This document shows positions 5,812 to 10,536 of a stretch of DNA of 10,536 nucleotides, piece by piece. Each line of letters begins with the position of its first letter. Within the stretch, counting starts at the first letter, position 1. The notes beneath the pieces were generated by a model. That model saw only the letters and a list, made by a program, of their open reading frames with translations. It made no database searches and was not told the DNA's origin. Position numbers and translations under genes: made by a program. Origin of the DNA: Trichloromonas sp034002365 (GTDB lineage Bacteria; Desulfobacterota; Desulfuromonadia; Desulfuromonadales; Trichloromonadaceae); assembly GCA_034002365.1 (NCBI GenBank), contig JAVFAR010000097.1:1-10536 (forward strand), written 5' to 3'.

Positions 5812-6375
5812 ATGAGCATTCAACCAATTGAAACACGCTACCGAGGTTATCGCTTCCGAAGCCGGCTTGAGGCAAAATGGGCTGTCTTCTTTGACGCTGC
5901 CAAGATTCGCTGGCTGTATGAGCCACAAGGCTTCGTTGTTGATGGACGCCCGTACCTGCCGGATTTTTATCTTCCCGACATCGGCTGCTATTTCGAGGTC
6001 AAGCCCACTTCTGAGTATGACCTCGACTTCCTTCAATCCTTCGCCTACGAAGTGGGCGAGAATGTCGTTGTCGCCGAAGGTGGAATTCCTGACCCTGCCG
6101 AGTGGGCATGTGAGCCAAGAATTCAACTCAGAGTCCTTTATTCCGTCAAACCGGAAGAGTGTCCCGACGGTTTTGTCGATGGTATGGCCTGGGGCTACAA
6201 CGATATGTTTCTTCAATGTGATAACTGCGGCTGCATTTGCATAATGAACGAGGTGTATAGCACCATGAAGAACAATTGCGGCGCCTGTGGCGACTCCCAT
6301 GCGAGATGGATGCCTCTCTCGTTTGCTCTAGAGACTGCACGGGGAGCGCGATTCGAGCATGGAGAGCGTGGATGA
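5812..6375 (+). CDS. PD-(D/E)XK nuclease-like protein with C-terminal zinc finger, cassette gene
   Basis: A 187-residue protein, second in the cassette array. Residues 10-64 read RYRGYRFRSRLEAKWAVFFD, then YLPDFYLPDIGCYFEVKP: a helix with E20, then D51 and the E62-V-K64 signature, the spacing of a PD-(D/E)XK nuclease core like the small nuclease-like proteins found in phages and mobile DNA. Residues 136-159 carry C136, C139, C141, C143, C156 and C159, a probable zinc-binding knuckle. Nuclease activity is inferred; catalysis may be lost. The start ATG 5812 directly precedes the conserved core and has only a weak ribosome site; an in-frame TTG at 5779, inside the attC R' box, is possible. The TGA is followed one base later by another attC-like R'' box. 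Confidence 0.72.
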   Translation: MSIQPIETRYRGYRFRSRLEAKWAVFFDAAKIRWLYEPQGFVVDGRPYLPDFYLPDIGCYFEVKPTSEYDLDFLQSFAYEVGENVVVAEGGIPDPAEWACEPRIQLRVLYSVKPEECPDGFVDGMAWGYNDMFLQCDNCGCICIMNEVYSTMKNNCGACGDSHARWMPLSFALETARGARFEHGERG

Positions 6376-6376
6376 T

Positions 6377-6436
6377 GCCCAACTCTGCGGTCAACCGGTC
6401 CTTGCGCATAAAACCGCGCAAAGGTCAGCTTTGGGT
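6377..6436 (+). repeat. Probable second attC site, degenerate, end of array
   Basis: R''-like GCCCAAC (6377-6383) fits RYYYAAC and lies one base after the stop codon of the preceding gene. The matching right box is TTTGGGT (6430-6436), which pairs CCCAA with TTGGG but has T in place of the crossover G. Between them CCTTGCGC (6400-6407) pairs with GCGCAAAGG (6416-6424) with one bulged A. The left arm is about 11 bases longer than the right, so the fold is less regular than in the first site. The length (60 bases) is normal for attC. Confidence 0.5.
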
Positions 6437-6511
6437 CAGGCTTCCAAGTTGAAAAGTTGAAAAAACCAGGCTGTCCCAACTCCATTCACACCCGTAAGGA
6501 AATTCCCCACA

Positions 6512-7258
6512 ATGGACATCCCCCGGATCTTCAACATCACTGAAAGCGCTCATCGCATCCACAACCCGATCACCCCCGAAAAGCTCGCCACTCTCGGCGC
6601 GGCGCTGCGACTGGAAGCGGGGGAACGGGTGCTTGACCTCGGCAGCGGTTCGGGGGAGATGCTGTGTACCTGGGCGCGGGATCATGGCATCGTCGGCACC
6701 GGCATCGACCTGAGCCGGCTTTTTACCGAGCAGGCGAAACGCCGTGCCGAAGAGCTCGGCGTCGCCGAGCAGGTCCGGTTCATCCATGGCGATGCCGCCG
6801 GCTATGTCGCCGACGAGAAGGCCGAGGTGGCGGCCTGTGTCGGCGCCACCTGGATCGGCGGGGGCGTCGCCGGCACCATCGAGCTGCTGGCGCGGAGCCT
6901 GCGCCCCGGCGGGATCATCCTCATCGGCGAGCCCTACTGGCGGCGGCTGCCGCCGACGGAAGAGGTCGCCAAGGGCTGCCTCGCCCACGCCATCGCCGAC
7001 TTTCTCGGGCTTCCGGAACTTCTCGCCTCTTTCCGCCATCTGGGCTGCGACGTCGTCGAAATGGTGCTGGCCGACCAGGACGGCTGGGACCGCTACGAGG
7101 CGGCCAAGTGGCTCACCATGCGCCGCTGGCTGGAAGCCCATCCCGCCGACGAACTCGCCACGGAGGTTCGCGCCCAGCTGACCTCGGAACCCGAGCGCTA
7201 CGCCGCTTACACCCGCGAATACCTGGGCTGGGGGGTGTTCGCGCTGATGCCCCGGTGA
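6512..7258 (+). CDS. yjhP: SAM-dependent methyltransferase, YjhP-like
   Basis: A 248-residue class I methyltransferase. Motif I is VLDLGSGSGEML (residues 40-51), with the three spaced glycines that hold S-adenosylmethionine; D66 in TGIDLS ends the second strand and would bind the ribose; GDAAGY (about 93-98) is motif II; LRPGGIILIGEPYW is the post-motif III strand. The start MDIPRIFNITESAHRIHNP and the end EGW/DGWDRYEAAKWLTMRRW are as I recall them in E. coli YjhP, whose substrate is unknown to me. ATG 6512 has AAGGA eleven bases upstream. The gene lies just outside the cassette array, returns to the high GC of the surrounding chromosome, and converges on the small-gene pair at 7316. Confidence 0.88.
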   Translation: MDIPRIFNITESAHRIHNPITPEKLATLGAALRLEAGERVLDLGSGSGEMLCTWARDHGIVGTGIDLSRLFTEQAKRRAEELGVAEQVRFIHGDAAGYVADEKAEVAACVGATWIGGGVAGTIELLARSLRPGGIILIGEPYWRRLPPTEEVAKGCLAHAIADFLGLPELLASFRHLGCDVVEMVLADQDGWDRYEAAKWLTMRRWLEAHPADELATEVRAQLTSEPERYAAYTREYLGWGVFALMPR

Positions 7259-7317
7259 AGGGGGATGCCGAGGATCGGCGAAGGACGATTTGGCAATCTG
7301 GAAGCCTGATCCCCCTT
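7258..7317. other. Long inverted repeat filling a convergent gene gap
   Basis: AAGGGGGAT (7258-7266) and ATCCCCCTT (7309-7317) form a 9-bp stem whose 42-base interior holds a GCCG/CGGC hairpin (7267-7279) and a GGC/GCC pair (7292-7294, 7304-7306). The shape could be a three-way junction. It touches both stop codons. No U-run follows on either strand, so it is not a classic intrinsic terminator, though it may stop or stabilise both transcripts. Confidence 0.5.
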
Positions 7318-7573
7318 AGGCCGAAGCCCAGAGCCGGGTCAGCGTTCCTTCGAGGATGGCGTTGTTGACGCCCATGCCCATGTAGCCGGTCTGGCCGTAG
7401 GTGTCGTAATCGTTGACCTGGCCGATCAGCTCGCGGATTTCCTTCTCCCGGGCGCGAAATAACTCCGGATGATCGAGGATGGCGAAGATCCGCGCCGCGA
7501 GCGGGTCGGGCAGATCCTGTTCTTTTTGCGCCGCTTCCGTGACGGCGCGCAGTTCCGCGAAAAGGTCCATCAT
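7316..7573 (-). CDS. Hypothetical 85-aa protein, paralogue of its upstream neighbour
   Basis: I do not recognise this family. The protein is 85 residues, acidic and helical at its N-terminal half, with QVNDYDTYGQTGYMGMGVNN at 52-71. It aligns without gaps to the 85-residue protein encoded just upstream at about 27 identical positions, including LFxxL near the start, ELP/DLP at 20-22 and QVxxYDxYxxTG at 52-63, so the two arose by duplication. The start codon ATG 7573 overlaps the stop of that neighbour (ATGA), with GGAG four bases before it; a second ATG at 7570 is equally possible. It is third in an operon headed by a DndA-like cysteine desulfurase. It lacks the CC pair found in its paralogue. 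Confidence 0.75.
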   Translation of the reverse strand: MMDLFAELRAVTEAAQKEQDLPDPLAARIFAILDHPELFRAREKEIRELIGQVNDYDTYGQTGYMGMGVNNAILEGTLTRLWASA

Positions 7574-7827
7574 CCTTCTCCGTTCAGCCAGCCGAGGGTG
7601 CGTTTCAGATCCTCGTGGTCGTAGGCCCATTTGCAGCAGCCGGTATCGGCGTAGACGTCGTACTCGCGCACCTGCGCCAGCAGCATCTCCACCAGATATT
7701 CCCTGTCGCCGTATTTCTCCGGGTTGCGGGCCACCTCCAGCAGGGGATCGGCCAGCCATTGGGGCAGTTCGCGCTCGTTGTACTGTTCCAGGGTCGCGGC
7801 TTCCAGATCTTGGAATAAGGGATTCAT
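7570..7827 (-). CDS. Hypothetical 85-aa protein with CC motif, paralogue of its downstream neighbour
   Basis: Also not recognised. The protein is 85 residues with a helical, acidic N-terminal half and the motif QVREYDVYADTGCCKWAYD at 52-70. The QVxxYDxYxxTG stretch is shared with the next gene; the adjacent C64-C65 pair is unique to this copy. Being encoded next to a cysteine desulfurase, a role as a sulfur acceptor or partner can be imagined, but this is speculation. ATG 7827 is preferred because AAGGAG lies six bases upstream. An in-frame ATG at 7842 overlaps the desulfurase stop (TGATG) and would add five residues, but it lacks a good site. The stop overlaps the next start, so the three genes are tightly coupled. 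Confidence 0.78.
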   Translation of the reverse strand: MNPLFQDLEAATLEQYNERELPQWLADPLLEVARNPEKYGDREYLVEMLLAQVREYDVYADTGCCKWAYDHEDLKRTLGWLNGEG

Positions 7828-7841
7828 CGGTCTCTCCTTCA

Positions 7842-8975
7842 TCAAGGGCGTAGTTGGCGCAGAATTTCCGTCACCCGTTGCCAGTCCACCGTCGGGGTGA
7901 GATGGCACCAGGAGAGGCGCAGGGAGCATTCCGCCAGCTCGGGGGGGATGCCCATGGCCGCCAGCACGTGGCTGGGGGTGCGGGTGTGGGAGGTGCAGGC
8001 CGAGGTGCTGGACAGGGCGATAGCCCCCTTCAAGGCGTGAATGGCCCGATCCGAGGGGACACCGGGGAGTGAGACATTCAGCACGTGGGGGAGGGTGTAG
8101 CGCTCGTCGCCGTTTTGCCGGGTGCCGAGGTCGGCGAAGACCCGCAGTACCTCGGCGCGGAAGGTTAGGCACGCTTCCCGCCGTTGTGCGTGATCGCGCA
8201 GGGCGAGCTTGGCCGCCTCGCCGAAGCCGGCGATGAGGGGGACGGGCAGGGTGCCCGGACGCAAGCCCTGCTCCTGGCCGCCGCCGAACATGAGCGGGCG
8301 CAGCGGTGGCAGAGAGCCGTCCCGTTTGCGGGCGACGAGGGCGCCGATCCCCTTGGGACCATAAATTTTGTGGCCGCTGACGGCGATCAGGTCGATGCGC
8401 GGATTTTGCAGGGGTGCGAGTTCCTTGCCGAAGCCCTGGGCGGCATCGACGTGCCACCAGGCGTCGTGCCCGGCGAGGATGGCCGCCGCCTCGGCGAGGG
8501 GCTGGCTCACCCCGGTTTCGTTGTTGACCTGCATGGTCGAAACCAGCGCCGTCTCCGGGCGCAGGGCGGCGGCCAGTTGGTCTGGATTAAAACGGCCGTC
8601 GGCGCCGACGGGCAGCACCGTCAGTTCGAAGCCGAGGCGTTGCAGTTCCTCGCAGGGTTCCAGCACCGCCTTGTGCTCGACGGCGGTGGTGATGACGTGG
8701 CGTCGCCCCTCGCGCCGGGCCGCTTCGGCCAGACCGAGCAGGGCGAGGTTGTTGGCCTCGGTCGCGCCGCTGGTGAAGATGATCTCGTCGGGGCGGGCGG
8801 CGACGACCTTGGCGACCTGGGCGCGGGCATGCTCGACGGCGGCCCGGGCGAAGAGGCCATGGTCGTGGATCGGGCTGGCCGGGTTGCCGAAATCCCTTTC
8901 GAGAAAGCGCGCCGCCAGGGTCGCGACCGAAGGTTCCACCGGGGTTGTCGCGTTGCAGTCGAGATAGACGGCCAT
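7842..8975 (-). CDS. dndA: Cysteine desulfurase, DndA-like (NifS/IscS family)
   Basis: A 377-residue PLP enzyme that moves sulfur from cysteine to a protein persulfide. The start MAVYLDCNATT is typical; H101 (EHKAV), D177 (HVDAAQGFGK) and K203 in SGHK are the PLP site residues, and C327 in SACTS is the persulfide cysteine. The run GGGQEQGLRPGTLPVPLI and the ending TPSHVLAAMG...LRLSWCHLTP resemble DndA, the desulfurase of DNA phosphorothioation, more than housekeeping IscS. No dndB-E genes are in the window, so the role may be different, for instance tRNA or cofactor sulfur. ATG 8975 has GAGGA six bases upstream; a longer upstream reading runs through the promoter region and is rejected. It is first in a three-gene operon and divergent from a LysR-type regulator. 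Confidence 0.92.
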   Translation of the reverse strand: MAVYLDCNATTPVEPSVATLAARFLERDFGNPASPIHDHGLFARAAVEHARAQVAKVVAARPDEIIFTSGATEANNLALLGLAEAARREGRRHVITTAVEHKAVLEPCEELQRLGFELTVLPVGADGRFNPDQLAAALRPETALVSTMQVNNETGVSQPLAEAAAILAGHDAWWHVDAAQGFGKELAPLQNPRIDLIAVSGHKIYGPKGIGALVARKRDGSLPPLRPLMFGGGQEQGLRPGTLPVPLIAGFGEAAKLALRDHAQRREACLTFRAEVLRVFADLGTRQNGDERYTLPHVLNVSLPGVPSDRAIHALKGAIALSSTSACTSHTRTPSHVLAAMGIPPELAECSLRLSWCHLTPTVDWQRVTEILRQLRP

Positions 8976-9003
8976 GGGGATTCCTCGCTGAGGGTTTAAT
9001 CCC

Positions 9004-9053
9004 AGTATAGGGGGAAGTTTTTTATATCGAAAATATATTGTTTTTATCAATAT
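9004..9053 (-). promoter_or_regulatory. Promoter of the desulfurase operon with LysR-type operator
   Basis: On the minus strand a TATACT -10 box (9009-9004) lies 17 bases after a poor -35 (TTTCGA, 9032-9027). Just upstream is an inverted repeat ATATTG-N7-CAATAT (9035-9053) with the T-N11-A spacing of LysR-type binding sites. A weak -35 with an upstream operator fits activation by the divergent regulator. The stretch 9021-9063 is strikingly AT-rich. Confidence 0.55.
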
Positions 9054-9093
9054 TATATATTTTGGATATGACAAGCAGGCGGGGAGGGTATCG

Positions 9094-10008
9094 ATGGATT
9101 TGCGGCAGTTGCGGTTTTTTCTGGAAGTGGCCCGGCTTGGCGGGTTCACCAAGGCGGCGGAACAGCTGAACATTGCCCAGCCGGCGTTGAGCATCGCCAT
9201 CCGCAAGCTGGAGGAGGAGTTGGAGGTTCGGCTTTTCAACCGCCGCGACCGGAAGATTACCCTCACCGCCGAGGGGGAGGTGCTGGCCCGTCATGCCGAG
9301 GAGATTCTGCGCAAGGTGGCGGGGGCGCGTCAGGAGCTCGACGATCTGCGCGGGCTGATCAAGGGGGAGGTGCGGGCCGGGCTGACGCCGATGCTGAGCA
9401 GTTTTTTCTTTCCCGGAATCCTGTCGTCCTTCAAGCGCCGCCATCCCGCCCTGAATCTCTCCATCCTCGGCGACAGCGCCTGGAACCTGCAACGGCGGAT
9501 CGAGCAGGGGGAGCTCGACATGGGGATCATCGCCGGCGCGGTTCCGGAAGGGCTCGAGTCCCATCCGCTGTTGCGCGAGGAGGTGGTGGCCTGCGTCCGC
9601 CGCGACCATCCCTTCGCCCAGCGAAAAAAAGTCCCCTTGCGCGAGCTGCTCGGCGAGCCTCTCATCCACTTCAAGGCCGGTTATCATCTGCGTGAGCTGA
9701 TCGACGAAATGGCGGCCAAGGCGGGTTGTGTGCCGACGGTGGCGGCGGAATCGAATCTCTATTCCCTCATCGCCGGGCTGGTGCGGGAAGAGCTCGGTCT
9801 GGCCTTCATGCTCAAGACGGTGGTCGTGCGCGAGGCGGAACTGGCGGCGGTCTCCTGCGATCCGCCCCTGTTCATCGACCTCGCCATCGCCTGGAAGAAA
9901 AACGCCGGACTCTCCGCCGCCAACCGCGCCTTCGTCGATTTTCTCATGGAAGAGGTGGACGATTACTACCTGCTGGCGCGGGTGGCGGGGACCTTTCCGC
10001 TGCCCTAG
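9094..10008 (+). CDS. LysR-type transcriptional regulator
   Basis: A 304-residue regulator of normal LysR length. Residues 1-60 are the winged helix-turn-helix (MDLRQLRFFLEVARLGGFTKAAEQL, AQPALSIAIRKLEEEL, LFNRRDRKITLTAEG), split here by helices. Residues about 65-88 form the linker helix, and about 90-290 the periplasmic-binding-protein-like effector domain (GEVRAGLTPMLSSFFFPGILSSFKRRHP onward). The ligand is unknown. ATG 9094 has GGAGG six bases upstream. The gene diverges from the cysteine desulfurase operon across a 118-base AT-rich gap with a LysR-like operator, so it most likely controls that operon and itself. The C-terminal tail MEEVDDYYLLARVAGTFPLP is longer than in many members. Its stop is three bases from the convergent glycosyltransferase stop. 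Confidence 0.93.
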   Translation: MDLRQLRFFLEVARLGGFTKAAEQLNIAQPALSIAIRKLEEELEVRLFNRRDRKITLTAEGEVLARHAEEILRKVAGARQELDDLRGLIKGEVRAGLTPMLSSFFFPGILSSFKRRHPALNLSILGDSAWNLQRRIEQGELDMGIIAGAVPEGLESHPLLREEVVACVRRDHPFAQRKKVPLRELLGEPLIHFKAGYHLRELIDEMAAKAGCVPTVAAESNLYSLIAGLVREELGLAFMLKTVVVREAELAAVSCDPPLFIDLAIAWKKNAGLSAANRAFVDFLMEEVDDYYLLARVAGTFPLP

Positions 10009-10011
10009 GCG

Positions 10012-10536
10012 TCACACCCGGTTGGCGCGAAGCTGGTCGAGGGGATAGAAGGTGCCGCGCCAGGTGATGCCCCCCTGGCGGCGGTTGAGGATGACCGTGC
10101 GCAATACGATGTAGGCGAAGAGGGTGGAGGTCAGGGGAAAGCCGAAGGCGTACCCGGGGCTGAAGCCGTGAAAGCGGGCGCTGTCGGCGATGAGCAGACT
10201 GAGCAGGAGGACGACGGCGAGGTAGATCAGCCGGGTCGGCCCCTCGGTGACGAAGACGGCCAGATAGGGCCAGACGCCGCCCAGGGCCAGCCAGAGGCGG
10301 TAATCGGTGCCGGCGTAGACGTTCTTTTCGAGGCCGCGAATCAGCTGGCCGACGCCGGCGTACCATTCGACCTGAAGCAGGCCGGTGCCGTAGGCGAGAT
10401 CCTGGCGGCAGCCGGCTTTTTTGAGGATTTTCCCCAGCTTGAGGTCGTCGTCGGGACGCAGGGCGATGGTCCGGTGCCCGCCGACCCGGGCGTAGGCATC
10501 GGCCCGCACCAGGTTGAAGGCGCCGATGCCGATATG
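10012..10536 (-). CDS. Glycosyltransferase family 2 protein, C-terminal part, membrane-associated
   Basis: The last 174 residues of a gene that begins beyond the window. IGIGAFNLVRADAYARVGGH is the GT2 segment where the acceptor-side loop precedes the catalytic acid; ALRPDDDLKLGKILKKAG supplies the DDD acidic cluster; VEWYAGVGQLIRGLEKN replaces the usual QxxRW helix. Hydrophobic stretches at about LWLALGGVWPYLAVFV, LIYLAVVLLLSLLIA and GFPLTSTLFAYIVLRTVIL suggest three membrane segments. The end GGITWRGTFYPLDQLR is a pattern often seen at the end of lipid-linked GT2 enzymes. The enzyme probably adds a sugar to a membrane lipid, but donor and acceptor cannot be told. Confidence 0.85.
   Translation of the reverse strand, partial: HIGIGAFNLVRADAYARVGGHRTIALRPDDDLKLGKILKKAGCRQDLAYGTGLLQVEWYAGVGQLIRGLEKNVYAGTDYRLWLALGGVWPYLAVFVTEGPTRLIYLAVVLLLSLLIADSARFHGFSPGYAFGFPLTSTLFAYIVLRTVILNRRQGGITWRGTFYPLDQLRANRV

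Noticed and set aside
6448..6462. Tandem GTTGAAA boxes as the R' of the second attC site
   Set aside because: They end in A rather than a pyrimidine and do not pair with GCCCAAC as well as TTTGGGT does.
6425..7141. Minus-strand frame opposite the methyltransferase
   Set aside because: Low-complexity Gly/Ala/Asp-rich shadow; the plus strand encodes a clear methyltransferase.
8184..8999. Long plus-strand frame opposite the cysteine desulfurase
   Set aside because: Antisense shadow of a protein with all PLP and catalytic residues.
8976..9266. N-terminal extension of the desulfurase frame
   Set aside because: The extra residues run through the AT-rich promoter region and into the LysR gene. 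ATG 8975 has a good ribosome site and begins the conserved sequence.
1..10536. CRISPR array, rRNA, tRNA, transposase or integrase genes
   Set aside because: No regularly spaced repeats, no cloverleaf I could support and no reading frame with transposase or tyrosine-recombinase motifs.

Overview
This is a GC-rich bacterial chromosome segment. The gene set (2-hydroxyacid dehydrogenase, endonuclease V, DUF2520 protein, a YjhP-like methyltransferase and a LysR/cysteine desulfurase pair) would fit a free-living proteobacterium. A Desulfuromonadales/Geobacter-type host is my guess from style and is not proven by the sequence.

Layout. 1-1041: the tail of a fumarylacetoacetate-hydrolase-family gene overlaps (ATGA) a Rossmann/DUF2520 gene, both plus strand. 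1048-3291 (minus): a D-2-hydroxyacid dehydrogenase, then a zinc-ribbon protein directly abutting endonuclease V. A near-consensus promoter over the dehydrogenase stop codon drives the last two, and a strong intrinsic terminator lies in their leader. 3350-4186 (minus): an mqsR-mqsA toxin-antitoxin operon with its own terminator. About 4190-5120: AT-richer, gene-poor DNA holding two copies of a 46-47 bp direct repeat. 5122-6436: two short plus-strand genes, each followed within a few bases of its stop codon by an inverted-repeat element. The first element (5683-5784) has the full architecture of an integron attC site, the second (6377-6436) a looser version. No integrase gene is present. 6512-7258: a YjhP-like methyltransferase. 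7316-8975 (minus): a DndA-type cysteine desulfurase followed by two overlapping 85-residue genes that are paralogues of each other. A LysR-type regulator (9094-10008, plus) diverges from this operon. 10012-10536 (minus): the C-terminal part of a membrane-associated family 2 glycosyltransferase that runs off the window.

The most interesting parts are (a) the integrase-less cassette array, whose two genes look like small nucleases (GIY-YIG, and a PD-(D/E)XK-like core plus zinc finger) and sit beside a toxin-antitoxin pair and a repeat-bearing region, which suggests an accessory, possibly anti-phage, island; and (b) the DndA-like desulfurase coupled to a tandem pair of unrecognised 85-aa paralogues with no dnd genes in view.
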